DNA from: Saprospiraceae bacterium
GTDB lineage: Bacteria; Bacteroidota; Bacteroidia; Chitinophagales; Saprospiraceae
Assembly (NCBI GenBank): GCA_020627785.1
Contig: JAHDGF010000006.1
Coordinates: forward strand, 61,815-125,814
Length of the DNA stretch: 64,000 nucleotides
Reading direction: 5' to 3'
In this document: piece by piece, positions 18,371 through 28,969 of the stretch
How positions within the stretch are numbered: position 1 is the first letter of the stretch
Layout: the number at the start of each line of letters is the position of its first letter
Notes under the pieces: generated by a model
What the model saw: only the letters and a program-made list of their open reading frames with translations
The model's database searches: none
What the model was told of the DNA's origin: nothing
Made by a program: the position numbers and the translations under genes

Positions 18371-18590
18371 GCGAGCAAAAGAGTTGATAATTACGATGCT
18401 TGTTCTGTACCAGAAAAGCTTCGAATATATTTTCATGAATGAAATTGCGTGTGGATGATCGAAAATAATTTGATCAAATATGCATGGACAAACGCTGACT
18501 TTTTCCAATGATCGGAAATGATATGTGCCGTCTCTACGAGCAAAGTGATTTAGATATGGCATCATCAGCTGATACTAGGCAGAATTATTT

Positions 18591-19853
18591 TTACCCACAA
18601 CAATTCTTAAATTTATTTCCACTTCCGCACAGGCAAGGATCATTCCTTTGAACCTTTGGTTTTCTCCTTTCAATTAATTTTGCTTTCACTTCTTTTTGAT
18701 GCGAAGTATTTCTCTCTTCTATTTTTTTTCTTAGAACATTATCTAGATATAAATTTGGATGCCATCCATTTAAGAATTTTGTAACAAATTTAGAATTTGC
18801 ATAGGCTGCTACTATACCTGAAGGTGGACCGCCAACAACCCCAACTAAAGGAGGAATTAACCACCTCACCTTATTTGTATATTTAACAAGTAATGACTCA
18901 TCCTTATTATTCATTAATATTCTCTTGACCTCATTTTCATTGTATTCTTTCGACTTGAACCAAACTCTAAACAGTTGTCCTTCTATATTTGATCTAAGAT
19001 TTAGTATGTCCTTTAAAGAGATAATTTTACTAACAAATAGTTTACCCAAATTTGGAATACCCTTAAGGTCATTTAAATTAGAGAATATACTTACCGATGT
19101 TGTTCTCGCTAAAAAATGGTTCATTTCTGAAGGCCTTAGCTTGGCCTCAATAAATTGTTTTGAATAAGAATCTAATATGATATTATCCACATTAATTTGG
19201 GATGCAATATTTAGTGCTCTATTATTGTAGAACAATCCAAGTATTTTAATGATGTCTATTCGACGAATTTTTGATAATTCCTTTGTTATAATACCTAGGC
19301 CTTTTCTGACGTTTTTGAGTTGAAGATCATGATTAGTTTCTTCAGCAAGTTCGCTCATAATATTTCTATCGTCTATACTTTTGTGATTCACTTCAATATT
19401 GTATAAAATATTTTGACCTGGTTGATTTAATTTTCCGGTAGGAGAAATCTCTGATAATTTTCTCTCAATTGTATCTAAATAATTTCCAGAAATTGTTCGA
19501 AATCCTGTCCGCAACTTCTTTTTATCTTCACTAATACCTGCATGAGCAATACTTGTGTTAATAATCTCTATTACTCCGGCATGAAACAAATCATGAAGCT
19601 CTGACAAATTAAATAATTTAAAGAGCCATACTAGATCAGCTGCCATTATAAATAATTTATCATTTAATAGCATAGCGCAGAAAAAATCATTAAGAAAATG
19701 AATTTTTCGATCTAAATTAAAAACATCTTGGAAGCCAGAATAAAGTTTAACATGGTGACAATTAAGTTTACCGCACTTATCACATTTGTGATCAAATTGA
19801 ATATCAAGAAGTTGATTTTCGCAAGGGAAATTGTGCACAAGACCTGTTATCAT
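18591..19853 (-). CDS. Protein of unknown function with N-terminal zinc-finger-like Cys cluster and C-terminal SEC-C motif
   Basis: 420 residues; the middle 350 match nothing I recognise. Residues about 24-34 hold CDKCGKLNCHH, a possible zinc site. The last 20 residues are a SEC-C zinc motif (RNDPCLCGSGNKFKNCCG). Between them the protein is mainly helical, with a hydrophobic loop segment WLIPPLVGVVGGPPSGIVAA near 335-355 that could insert in a membrane or form a Gly-rich turn. The gene is isolated, flanked by gene-poor DNA, and more A/T rich than its neighbours, suggesting acquisition. SEC-C tails tend to be found on proteins with a nucleic-acid, ribosome or SecB link. Confidence 0.6.
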   Translation of the reverse strand: MITGLVHNFPCENQLLDIQFDHKCDKCGKLNCHHVKLYSGFQDVFNLDRKIHFLNDFFCAMLLNDKLFIMAADLVWLFKLFNLSELHDLFHAGVIEIINTSIAHAGISEDKKKLRTGFRTISGNYLDTIERKLSEISPTGKLNQPGQNILYNIEVNHKSIDDRNIMSELAEETNHDLQLKNVRKGLGIITKELSKIRRIDIIKILGLFYNNRALNIASQINVDNIILDSYSKQFIEAKLRPSEMNHFLARTTSVSIFSNLNDLKGIPNLGKLFVSKIISLKDILNLRSNIEGQLFRVWFKSKEYNENEVKRILMNNKDESLLVKYTNKVRWLIPPLVGVVGGPPSGIVAAYANSKFVTKFLNGWHPNLYLDNVLRKKIEERNTSHQKEVKAKLIERRKPKVQRNDPCLCGSGNKFKNCCG

Positions 19854-20125
19854 AAAAGTGAAATTATATTTATTCCTGGTCGAAGAATTTAATAATTAAT
19901 TCAAAATAGCAGAAATATATTTATACTTAAAGATATAACTTTGTTCAAGATTATGTTTTAATGCTGTTCTACAAAAATCTATATCTTAATCTTCAGGAAG
20001 TCATGAGTCCTATCTCGTTCCGTATTATTGCAATCTTGAAAAACTTATTAAATTCATTTTTCATTTAAAGTCTTGATTTATTTTACCCATTGAATTCTGC
20101 ATTCATTCGCAAATGATCAATGTCC

Positions 20126-20602
20126 CTATTTATGGTTAAATATCTTAGCTATTCGATCGTAGTACTCTTGAGTTAATACTTCAGTCCATGATGTTGGTTG
20201 CCCACTTCCATATAAAGCTAAATATGTGACATCGCTATTTTTCGTTGATGAATGCCAATGTTCCGAACCTTTTTCGCATTTGATTACATCACCTTCCTTT
20301 AGAATTACCGGTTCTTTTCCTCGCTCTTGATAATAGGCTTCACCATCTACAATGATCAGCACTTGTGCCGTACTATGCGTATGCCAGTCCAATGTTGAAT
20401 TCGCTTTAAAAGTAGCCTTAGTTATGTTATAACCCAATTCGGCATCATCGTGAATAATAGCATTCAACCATGCCTCTCCAATGTAATGTGTATTTGGAGC
20501 TTTGGTGCCTTCTGTTTGATAAGAGGAAATATTGTATTCTAAATTCTGAGAACATCCTGAAAATGAAACTAAAGCAAACAGGACAATCATTGAAAATTTC
20601 AT
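20126..20602 (-). CDS. Cupin-domain lipoprotein
   Basis: 158 residues. The lipobox FSGC (Cys17) marks a lipoprotein. The cupin fold is seen in the two conserved blocks: WHTHSTAQVLIIVDGEAYY (motif 1 with metal ligands His-His and Gln in the usual Glu position) and GDVIKCEKGSEHWHSS (motif 2 with the final His). This resembles periplasmic cupins of the quercetinase-like/RmlC-like type. Metal and substrate are unknown. It is followed by a spaced MBL-fold gene on the same strand; whether they are linked is uncertain. Confidence 0.8.
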   Translation of the reverse strand: MKFSMIVLFALVSFSGCSQNLEYNISSYQTEGTKAPNTHYIGEAWLNAIIHDDAELGYNITKATFKANSTLDWHTHSTAQVLIIVDGEAYYQERGKEPVILKEGDVIKCEKGSEHWHSSTKNSDVTYLALYGSGQPTSWTEVLTQEYYDRIAKIFNHK

Positions 20603-20675
20603 ATTTCTATTTTGAATGTTAAAAGTTTAGACATTACTCCTTTACAGCCCACACCTTAAAAATACACATCTTTCA

Positions 20676-21743
20676 TTAATCAGATCCTGAAACCGCATAA
20701 CTCTCTCCCTCATCTGGAACTAAAAATTCTTGCACTGAAAGACCTGCCTCTACCCTAGCCTTTTCCAACCAAGCCACTGGTTCGCCTTGATCATCGGATG
20801 CCAATGGGAAGGTTCCAAAATGCATGGCAATACTTTTCTTAGATCGCACATCTTTATGAATCTGGATGGCCTCTACGGGCGTCACGTGAATAGGACCCAT
20901 AAACCATTCTGGCTTATAAGCACCAATAGGAATTAAAGAAAGATCCATCGGTCCATAGTTCTTTCCAATCTCCTTAAAGTTATCACCGTATCCAGTATCA
21001 CCTACATAATAACATTTAAGATCTTCGTGTTGCATGAGAAAACCACACCAAAGCGTGGCGTCCCTATCAAACAATCCTCGGGAAGAAAAATGATTGGCAG
21101 AAGTGGCGGTGAATTTAATGGCATCAATCTCCACAGATTTATCCCAATCAAGTGCCATCGTTTTCGTTTTCTTAATTCCCCATCGATGAAGTAATCCATC
21201 TACTCCTAAAGGGACTATAAAGGCCGGATTATGATCTTTGGTTAAACGCTTAATGGTCGGCTTATCCATGTGATCGTAATGATTATGAGATAGCAAAACA
21301 AGGTCGATGGAAGGCAGGTCTTCAAAGTTAATTCCCGGCGGTCTCATTCGTCCAGGGCCGGCAAACTGGAAAGGACTGCACTTCTCAGACCAGACGGGAT
21401 CGGTGAGTATGTTCTTGCCTCCGATCTGAATTAAAAAGGTGCTATGATTCACAAAGCTTACGAGAATTTCTCCTTCTTGATTTGTGCCTGGAACTGCCTT
21501 TGTTCTGACGGTCGTTTCATAGTTCTTTTCCCACTTCCCTCGCATGGCTGTTCCCGAACTCATATATTTCGAGGCCTCTTTAAAACCATTCGCGGGTCGA
21601 CCACTGGGATTATGAAATCTCTTCCCATCAAAGTGTTTTGTTTGAGGTCCTTTGTATTTGGGTCCAGATAAAAGGAAACCAATGAGGATTACCAAAAAAA
21701 TGAAAGTACCAATAAGGCCTAGTAAAATATAGATGATTGTCAT
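20676..21743 (-). CDS. MBL-fold metal-dependent hydrolase, NAPE-PLD/UlaG-like
   Basis: 355 residues with an N-terminal membrane helix (about 3-24). Metal ligands are in the motif SHNHYDHMD near 151-159, and the later GDTGYGDN and HFGTFP carry further ligands. The segment NHSTFLIQIGGKNILTDPVWS is the typical start of NAPE-hydrolysing phospholipase D and UlaG-like lactonases. The closest described activity is hydrolysis of phospholipid- or lactone-type substrates; the precise one is not known. It ends eight bases before the methylmalonyl-CoA mutase gene starts on the same strand, so it may belong to the same transcript. Confidence 0.85.
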   Translation of the reverse strand: MTIIYILLGLIGTFIFLVILIGFLLSGPKYKGPQTKHFDGKRFHNPSGRPANGFKEASKYMSSGTAMRGKWEKNYETTVRTKAVPGTNQEGEILVSFVNHSTFLIQIGGKNILTDPVWSEKCSPFQFAGPGRMRPPGINFEDLPSIDLVLLSHNHYDHMDKPTIKRLTKDHNPAFIVPLGVDGLLHRWGIKKTKTMALDWDKSVEIDAIKFTATSANHFSSRGLFDRDATLWCGFLMQHEDLKCYYVGDTGYGDNFKEIGKNYGPMDLSLIPIGAYKPEWFMGPIHVTPVEAIQIHKDVRSKKSIAMHFGTFPLASDDQGEPVAWLEKARVEAGLSVQEFLVPDEGESYAVSGSD

Positions 21744-21751
21744 TGACGATT

Positions 21752-23860
21752 TTAGTCATTTAATAATTCAAGCAAGCTAATGGCTGCTTTACTGATCACT
21801 GTGCCCGGACCAAAAACGGCCGCCACTCCTTGTTCAAATAAAAAGTCATAATCCTGCGGCGGAATCACTCCACCCACTACTAGAATGATGTCTTCACGTC
21901 CCAGTTCTTTTAATGCTGCTTGAGTAGCCGGAACTAAGGTTTTATGACCTGCAGCCAAGGAAGAAATCCCTAAAAAATGAACATCATTTTCAATGGCTTG
22001 CTGCGCTGCTTCTTCTGGTGTCTGAAACAATGGTCCGATGTCCACATCGAATCCTACATCTGCAAAACTAGTAGCAATGACTTTCGCCCCTCGGTCGTGA
22101 CCATCCTGCCCAAGTTTGGCAATCATAATACGCGGACGGCGCCCAGAACTTTTTTGATAGTCCTCAGCGAGTGTTCGTGCTTTTTTAAAATCTTCATCCA
22201 TTTTAATCTCCTTTGAATAGACGCCACTGATCAGATTATGCTTGGCTTTAAATCTTCCGAAGACGGCTTCGAGTGCAGTGCTTATTTCTCCGAGTGTTGC
22301 ATCCAATCTCGCTGCATTTACGGCCAGGGCCAAAAGATTACCTTCCGTCTGAGCTGCATGTTCTAGTGCCTCCAATGCCAGTTTAACTTTCGCATTATCT
22401 CGATCATTTTTGGTTCGGTTAATTCTGGCAACCTGCTCTTCTCTTACTTTCGCGGTTTCCACTGAAAGAATTGGAATCTCTGTTTCATCTTTTTGCTGGA
22501 AGATATTTACACCAACGATTTTCTCTTCACCTCCATCGATGCGTGCTTGCTTTTTGGCAGCGGCAGCTTCGATTCTCATCTTTGGAATTCCTTTTTCGAT
22601 GGCTTTAGTCATTCCTCCATAGTCCTCAATTTCTTCGATGTGCTTCCATGATTTCTCAACCAATTCGGCCGTGAGTTTTTCTATGTAGTGTGAGCCTGCT
22701 GTTAAGTCTACAATGTCTGTAACACCGGATTGTTCCTGCAAAAATATCTGTGTATCCCTAGCCACCTTGGCGGAATAATCGGTAGGTAATGCCAAGGCCT
22801 CATCCAAGGCATTGGTGTGCAGTGATTGGGTTCCACCCAAAGTAGCGGCATGAGCTTCTATCGTTGTCCGAGCAACATTGTTGTATGGATCTTGAGCAGT
22901 TAAGCTATAACCCGAAGTCTGGCAATGGGTCCTCAACGCCAATGATTTTTTATTTTGGGGATTGTATTGCTGGACAATTTTTGCCCACAATAATCGACCG
23001 GCTCTCATTTTAGCAATCTCCATATACATTTGCATGCCAATGCCCCAGAAAAATGAAAACCGAGGAACAAAGGCATCCACTTCTAGACCAGCTTTTACTC
23101 CCGCACGTAAATACTCCCAACCATCCGCTAGCGTGTATGCCAATTCTAAATCTGCGGGTGCACCTGCCTCGTGTATGTGATATCCACTGATGCTAATCGA
23201 ATTGAACTTTGGAAGATTCAGTGAGGTATATTCAAAAATATCAGAGATGATACGCATGCTTGGCGTCGGCGGATAGATGTAGGCATTCCTCACCATGAAT
23301 TCCTTCAAAATGTCATTCTGAATCGTTCCACTCAACTGATCCATGGTAATCCCTTGCCGTTCAGCAGCAATGATAAAAAAGGCCATGATCGGAAGTACTG
23401 CGCCGTTCATCGTCATGGATACAGACATTTTATCCAATGGTATGTCTTGAAACAATCGCTCCATATCCTCTACTGTATCTATGGCCACTCCAGCCATACC
23501 CACATCACCTGACACTCTAGGATGATCGGAATCATACCCTCGATGCGTTGCTAAATCAAAGGCCACCGAAAGTCCTTTCTGACCGGCCTCTAAATTCTTG
23601 CGATAAAATTCATTACTTTTTTCTGCGGTACTAAATCCAGCATACTGCCTGATCGTCCAAGGTCGACCCACATACATGCTTGCATAAGGACCACCCAAAT
23701 ATGGAGGATGTCCTGAAACAAATTGTACATGACTTAATGAGGGATCGTGTGATTGATAATTTTCAATCTCTATGCCTTCAGCACTCAGGTAAGAACTTTT
23801 ATCCTTTCCTGGTCCTCTTCCTAGACTTGCGTCAAATGAATGTTTAGTGTTTGAATCCAT
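21752..23860 (-). CDS. scpA: Methylmalonyl-CoA mutase, large subunit
   Basis: 702 residues, the normal length. N-terminal segment [19 protein letters not shown], then the catalytic TIM barrel with [13 protein letters not shown] and [10 protein letters not shown]. The C-terminal cobalamin-binding domain has the signature DGHDRGAKV (axial His588), [14 protein letters not shown] and [14 protein letters not shown]. It interconverts (R)-methylmalonyl-CoA and succinyl-CoA using adenosylcobalamin. In many Bacteroidota a small subunit gene is adjacent; here it is not, so that subunit would be elsewhere or absent. A cobalamin supply is needed. Confidence 0.95.
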   Translation of the reverse strand: MDSNTKHSFDASLGRGPGKDKSSYLSAEGIEIENYQSHDPSLSHVQFVSGHPPYLGGPYASMYVGRPWTIRQYAGFSTAEKSNEFYRKNLEAGQKGLSVAFDLATHRGYDSDHPRVSGDVGMAGVAIDTVEDMERLFQDIPLDKMSVSMTMNGAVLPIMAFFIIAAERQGITMDQLSGTIQNDILKEFMVRNAYIYPPTPSMRIISDIFEYTSLNLPKFNSISISGYHIHEAGAPADLELAYTLADGWEYLRAGVKAGLEVDAFVPRFSFFWGIGMQMYMEIAKMRAGRLLWAKIVQQYNPQNKKSLALRTHCQTSGYSLTAQDPYNNVARTTIEAHAATLGGTQSLHTNALDEALALPTDYSAKVARDTQIFLQEQSGVTDIVDLTAGSHYIEKLTAELVEKSWKHIEEIEDYGGMTKAIEKGIPKMRIEAAAAKKQARIDGGEEKIVGVNIFQQKDETEIPILSVETAKVREEQVARINRTKNDRDNAKVKLALEALEHAAQTEGNLLALAVNAARLDATLGEISTALEAVFGRFKAKHNLISGVYSKEIKMDEDFKKARTLAEDYQKSSGRRPRIMIAKLGQDGHDRGAKVIATSFADVGFDVDIGPLFQTPEEAAQQAIENDVHFLGISSLAAGHKTLVPATQAALKELGREDIILVVGGVIPPQDYDFLFEQGVAAVFGPGTVISKAAISLLELLND

Positions 23861-23889
23861 GGACTATAAAAATAGCCATTGATTTTGGT

Positions 23890-26800
23890 TTATTTGTAAA
23901 GAGTGATGCTTCCTTTCCAAATCTCTACCACTCCATCGATAAATTCGATTTCTGCGATGTAGACATAAACGCCAGGATTCAGCTCGATACCATTATATCT
24001 TCCATCCCAAGCATCCACGATTTCGAAACCAGGAAGTATGGGCTGATCGACGGAATGGACCACGTTGCCCCAACGATCATAAACTTTAAAATCATTGATC
24101 TGAAGAGCTCCAGGACCTAAGAAAGGCACAAAAGATTCATTTAAGCCCTGGCCATCTGGATTAAAAATGGAAGGAACATAAACGTTTCTAGTTTTCTTGA
24201 CATCCACAAATATTTCTGCAAACCCGCTACAGCCATTCACATCAAAAACTTCGACCGAGTAAAAAGCTGGGTCTAAAGGATCAATAAGGATGCTTGTGCA
24301 ATCAATATCTTCACACTCCCAGACACCATTTTCTGAAAACCAAACGATGGAATCAATCGGTGAAGAAGCATTGATGAAGGCATCAATGATAACATCCGTC
24401 TCTCCTAAATCTACCAAGAGATCATCGCCAAGATCAATGGTCAATCCCGGTGGTTGCGGAATATCAAATTGTAATGGATCAACCATCTGGCATCCTTCAC
24501 TATCTAAAACCACGATCTCATACTGACCTGGCAAGGCCCAAAAACAAGAATCTGCTGGGGTAACATTTCCAAAATTTACCTGATATACATAACCATTACC
24601 AGTCCCACCAGACACAGGTCCTAAGCAAATCAAGGTCGAGTCTCCTGGACAGTTTAATGGGATAAAATCCGCGACAGAGGCTTCGATGGGTAGATTGGCC
24701 TCAATGGTATAATCAATGACTTGAACACATCCCACGGAATCCATGATCTCAATGGTATAATCTCCCTGCCCTAAATTCAATGCTTGATTGGTCGTTGAAA
24801 CTTCTGGAGTCCAGTTGTAAGTATATGAACCCAAACCACCTTCAGCAAAAACCCCAATGGTCGCTGATTCTGTTCCAAAACAGCTGATGGCTGTGGTCAA
24901 GAAAGGATCTATCCCCACAATCAGACTATCGGGCTCTTGGACATTAAAACTAAAGATGACATCACAGTCATTTCCGTCAGTCACGGTCAGTACATAATTA
25001 CCAGCTTGGATGTTGGTCAATTCTGGCGTCGTTTCTCCAGTATCCCATTCGTAATCATAATTACCGTCTCCTCCAGTCAATAAGATCTCAAGGCTTCCAT
25101 CGGCATCTCCAGCACATTTAATCCCTGCAATTTCTGAATTGGTGGAGTCTATTTGTATTTGCTCAATGTCTGGTACTTCAAAGGTGAGTGTATCAGAAAA
25201 ACATTGACCATCAAAGGCATAGTAACTGATCGTGCCCGCAGGTAAATTCTGCGTCGTTCCAACCATTCCATCGACCTCATCCAAACGATTCCCATCTTCA
25301 TCCAAGAAGAAATAAATAAATTCTACGGCTCCTATGGTACTGTTACTTGCAATGGCCGTAGCTTCTCCATCTGGCCTTCCAAAACAGCTAACCCCCACAA
25401 TGGAATTTAAATCTATTTCTAAGTCCATTCTTGGTGGATCCACTAAGGTGATGATGGTATCTTTTTCACAGCCATCCGAATCTGTGACCGTTATATTATA
25501 ATCTCCAGCTGTTAAATCTTCTGCCGTATTAAATGTCAATGAAGCATCATGTGACCAAGCATAATTAAATGGTGGTACTCCGCCATCCAAGGAAATCTCA
25601 ATTCGACCTTCATCTCCTTGAAAGCAGGTAGGATTCGTTGAGAATTCTTCAAAGAAGAAATTACCCGCTCCATCAATGCTTACTTCAGTGACGCTCGGAC
25701 ATGCTATGTCATCTCCAGTAACTGTGACAAAGTATACACCTGCCCCTACACCTTCTAATTGGGAGTCATCTCCTAGTACAGTACCTGAACTATTCTCCCA
25801 GTTAAACGTAGGATTCATGGCATCGCCACTTATTATGGTTACTTCTACAATTCCAGAATCTGCATCATCTCCACACCCTACTCCTTGAACAACCGTTGCC
25901 TCGATATTTAAAGCGCCCATTCCTGACATGTCTAACTCAAAGGTACTTGAACAAGAAGTGGCATCGGTGACCGTAAGTGTATAAATACCAGGAGGTAAAT
26001 CCATGATATCTTCTGTCATTGAACCTTCACTCCATTCATAAGAAAGTGCTCCATTTCCACCACTGGTCATGACGTCAATAGACCCAGGTTCACCACCACA
26101 ACCGGGGTTGACTGAGTCTACTAAATCAATCACAATCTCAGGAAAGGTAAATTCAGGAATCTCCATCACAAACTCTACATTACATCCATTTTCCAAGGTA
26201 AATTCTACATCGTAGAGACCGCCTTCAAGTTCTGAGAAGAATTCTATATTGTTGGTTCCAGGATTTAATCCATACAGTGGGAACATGCCATTTTGATCTG
26301 AGACAAATACTGGAAATTGATCAGAGATTGTACCATTGTTCATAACAATGACATATTCACCGAACTCTCCAAAACACTCGGGTGTGAATAAGGTATCTAC
26401 TTGAAAATCTGGAACAAAGTCTCCCAATATTTCAAACTCTATCTCAAGTGGACAGAAGTTGGCATCCTGAACAGTTATATCATAAGTGCCAGGATTTAAA
26501 TTATTAAATTCTCCGATCAAACTAGGACCTTGACCATTATCAAAATCGTACAAGCCGCCGGCAAATGGAGTTCCTCCTGAAACGGTGACAATGGCAGATC
26601 CATCTTGCGTTCCAGTACAAGTAGCATTCACGACGCTTACGCCAAAGGTAAAATCAAGCACATCCATGGTTACTTCTGCTGTGGCTTCGCAGCCGGTGGC
26701 ATCCGTCACGGTCAGTGTATAGGTTCCCTCCGGAACATTTTCTTGCATTTCTTCTGCGAATACTCCATTGGACCAAGCATATGAATATGGAGGATTTCCA

Positions 26801-27675
26801 CCGGAGGCCATTCCTCCGATATCACCTTTCAATCCATCACAAGCAGGTGGATCTACAACAAAGGCAGAGGCAACGAGGAGATCCGCATTGGAAATATCAT
26901 ACTGTTCAAATATAGAACCTCCTGCCGCATCAAATACTTCAATAAGATAGAGGTCAGGTGGTACGTTATTCAAAACAAAAATACCACTGGCATCTATGGG
27001 TTCATTCATGGCAATAAAACCTGAACCACCTTCCACTGAAATGGTGTAAGGCCCTGATCCGCCACAGACTTCAACCGTTAAATCTCCGGTTCCATTTCCG
27101 TCTGCACAGTAACTTGGGATAACGGCTAAATCTGAACAGTTTATTTTGAGTGGGACATTGGTAGATACATCAAGATCTAATAGGGTAAAGCAATCTGATC
27201 CATCTGGAAAGATGAAATATACCTCAAGGCCTACGATGTTAGAAGTTAGGTCTACAAAGGAACAATCTCCTGGGTTTCCAACCACTTCAAAAAACAACTT
27301 AAATATCTCAGTGCCATCGCCAAGGCTCTGGCCTTCTCCATTGATATTACTCCATAATATTCCTAAATTCCCAGTAGCCGCCTCTGTTAAATTATTCTCT
27401 ACGGCTCCAGTTAAAGGAGAACCCGTATCATCTAATTGATCAAACATGAGCACCGTGGGATCGAATCCAAAGGTATATTGAAAAGAGGCCACATCTTGAA
27501 AACCGGTGACGTGACATTCTAGCCAGAAATTATCTCCTGGCTCTAGCGGTATAAACATGGGTGGAAGTACAAATTCCCAACTTAGGTTATCTAATAATTG
27601 TTGGGGACAATCGGTCTGAGAAAAACCTAATTGTGAAAAAAGAATCACGAATGCTGAAATATGTAGCCACCTCAT
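23890..27675 (-). CDS. Giant SprB-repeat surface protein with T9SS type B (gliding) sorting domain
   Basis: 1261 residues. A signal peptide (residues 1-19, ending GFSQ) is followed by a cohesin-like domain of about 140 residues, with the pattern of a dockerin/cohesin-type beta sandwich that tolerates self-assembly. The middle consists of many SprB-type repeats, each about 80-90 residues, marked by GGNPPYSYAWSNG... and YTLTVTDATGC, a repeat found in gliding adhesin SprB. The final 85 residues (NVYVPSIFNPDGQGLNESF to SITLYK) are the gliding-motility-associated C-terminal domain, recognised by T9SS. Exported surface adhesin or filament. Its partner PorP/SprF protein is not adjacent here. Confidence 0.95.
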   Translation of the reverse strand: MRWLHISAFVILFSQLGFSQTDCPQQLLDNLSWEFVLPPMFIPLEPGDNFWLECHVTGFQDVASFQYTFGFDPTVLMFDQLDDTGSPLTGAVENNLTEAATGNLGILWSNINGEGQSLGDGTEIFKLFFEVVGNPGDCSFVDLTSNIVGLEVYFIFPDGSDCFTLLDLDVSTNVPLKINCSDLAVIPSYCADGNGTGDLTVEVCGGSGPYTISVEGGSGFIAMNEPIDASGIFVLNNVPPDLYLIEVFDAAGGSIFEQYDISNADLLVASAFVVDPPACDGLKGDIGGMASGGNPPYSYAWSNGVFAEEMQENVPEGTYTLTVTDATGCEATAEVTMDVLDFTFGVSVVNATCTGTQDGSAIVTVSGGTPFAGGLYDFDNGQGPSLIGEFNNLNPGTYDITVQDANFCPLEIEFEILGDFVPDFQVDTLFTPECFGEFGEYVIVMNNGTISDQFPVFVSDQNGMFPLYGLNPGTNNIEFFSELEGGLYDVEFTLENGCNVEFVMEIPEFTFPEIVIDLVDSVNPGCGGEPGSIDVMTSGGNGALSYEWSEGSMTEDIMDLPPGIYTLTVTDATSCSSTFELDMSGMGALNIEATVVQGVGCGDDADSGIVEVTIISGDAMNPTFNWENSSGTVLGDDSQLEGVGAGVYFVTVTGDDIACPSVTEVSIDGAGNFFFEEFSTNPTCFQGDEGRIEISLDGGVPPFNYAWSHDASLTFNTAEDLTAGDYNITVTDSDGCEKDTIITLVDPPRMDLEIDLNSIVGVSCFGRPDGEATAIASNSTIGAVEFIYFFLDEDGNRLDEVDGMVGTTQNLPAGTISYYAFDGQCFSDTLTFEVPDIEQIQIDSTNSEIAGIKCAGDADGSLEILLTGGDGNYDYEWDTGETTPELTNIQAGNYVLTVTDGNDCDVIFSFNVQEPDSLIVGIDPFLTTAISCFGTESATIGVFAEGGLGSYTYNWTPEVSTTNQALNLGQGDYTIEIMDSVGCVQVIDYTIEANLPIEASVADFIPLNCPGDSTLICLGPVSGGTGNGYVYQVNFGNVTPADSCFWALPGQYEIVVLDSEGCQMVDPLQFDIPQPPGLTIDLGDDLLVDLGETDVIIDAFINASSPIDSIVWFSENGVWECEDIDCTSILIDPLDPAFYSVEVFDVNGCSGFAEIFVDVKKTRNVYVPSIFNPDGQGLNESFVPFLGPGALQINDFKVYDRWGNVVHSVDQPILPGFEIVDAWDGRYNGIELNPGVYVYIAEIEFIDGVVEIWKGSITLYK

Positions 27676-27877
27676 AGAATGCTTTGTTACCGACGTTTAC
27701 TTTGCTGCCGCAAATATAGGTCTTCACATGAGTAAAAGGTCTAATAAGTCTATAATTTAAAGACATTAAGTCAATGTGGAGAACTATTAAGTATTATACG
27801 CTTAGGTCCATGCTTTCGTTGCGTAGAGGGGTTATTTATTAATAAGTAAATTCATTTGCCGAAAGGCTAAACAAAAA

Positions 27878-27902
27878 AAATCCTCACCTAAGGCGAGGAT
27901 TT
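27878..27902 (-). terminator. Rho-independent terminator after the thioredoxin-SPOR gene
   Basis: Reading the minus strand, AAATCCTC pairs with GAGGATTT (positions 27902-27895 and 27885-27878) plus two inner G-C pairs, followed by eight T. This is a classical intrinsic terminator 52 bases after the stop codon at 27954. Confidence 0.9.
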
Positions 27903-27953
27903 CTTTAATTGCATAAATTGTCCTTGGGATGGGACTTATATAAAATAAAGGAA

Positions 27954-28745
27954 TTAATACACGATAGCTGGAAGATTGTGATTCTTCATCAAGATGTCTC
28001 TAAAGGAGGATGCCTCGTTTTCAGTGCCAAACCGACCCATCAATACTCGATACCACACCTTTCCATCTCTATAATCATTCAACACAATGATTTCCTCCAA
28101 GAATTGATCTCTCAATTCATTGACCTTTCTTAGTGCAGCTTCATAGTTGTCATAGTCTCCTAATTGAACTCTGTAGCTACTTTTTACCGTTTTGTTTCTG
28201 TAATTATCGTACTGAGAATCCATCGCAGGCGCAGGATTGGTTACCGGCGTCTTGTCATTTGGACTCTGGTTGAAGTAATGATTGGTAATTACCTTGGCGT
28301 CCTTGTGCACATGGAAATTTAGTAGATTCATCAACTTTGATCTAGATAGTGTTTCTTCCACTCTCTCAACCAGTTCTCCTTCCGTATTAAAGATCAGGAG
28401 CGTTGGAAGTACCCTAATCTGGTACTTTTGCTTGACATCAAAACCATCCTTGGTATCGATGTCTACCTTGATAGACACATAATTATTGTTAAGCATATTC
28501 GCTACTTCCTTATCTTGGAAAGTTGTGTTTTCCATCCATTTACAAGGTGTACACCAGTCTGCATAGAAGTCAACGAAGAATAATCTTCCTTCTGAAGCTG
28601 CTCTCTTTTTAGCTCGGTCAAATGTTTCGTCGGTGAAATCAATAGAAGAGGGTCCGTCATTTGACGCGCTTACAGCAGTGATCGTCGTTGTAAGCACTAA
28701 AGCAACTAGGGCAATCTTGGAAATGGTTTTACTAAGCAAAATCAT
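27954..28745 (-). CDS. Periplasmic thioredoxin with C-terminal SPOR domain
   Basis: 263 residues. A signal peptide (1-27) leads to a thioredoxin fold with active site WCTPCK (Cys65, Cys68) and the cis-Pro segment RVLPTLLIFN. After a linker, the C-terminal segment YRVQLGDYDNYEAAL...VWYRVLMGRFGTENEA is a SPOR domain, which binds denuded glycan strands of peptidoglycan at division sites. The fusion suggests a thiol-disulfide enzyme localised at the cell wall, perhaps at the septum. Either domain is well known alone; the pairing is less so. Transcription is monocistronic, ended by the terminator downstream. Confidence 0.85.
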   Translation of the reverse strand: MILLSKTISKIALVALVLTTTITAVSASNDGPSSIDFTDETFDRAKKRAASEGRLFFVDFYADWCTPCKWMENTTFQDKEVANMLNNNYVSIKVDIDTKDGFDVKQKYQIRVLPTLLIFNTEGELVERVEETLSRSKLMNLLNFHVHKDAKVITNHYFNQSPNDKTPVTNPAPAMDSQYDNYRNKTVKSSYRVQLGDYDNYEAALRKVNELRDQFLEEIIVLNDYRDGKVWYRVLMGRFGTENEASSFRDILMKNHNLPAIVY

Positions 28746-28969
28746 AATACTAGATTTTTATTCAATAATTGTGTTGTTCCTTGTAAGGCAAACACTGTGC
28801 CACATATTACAGAAAAGTATAATGTGTGCGTTTGTCCCTATTTTATCGCCACTCCCCTATTATTGATTGAAAAACACCCTCGAAAGAGGTTCCTCCTAAG
28901 GAAATTACTTAGATAGCCTCGATTTATAACAATAACCATTAACTTCGTGCCCTCATTAAAAACCTGACG

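Noticed and set aside
18251..18565. 104-residue minus-strand frame overlapping the membrane hydrolase end
   Set aside because: Mostly opposite a real gene; composition looks like antisense shadow and no signal or motif is present.
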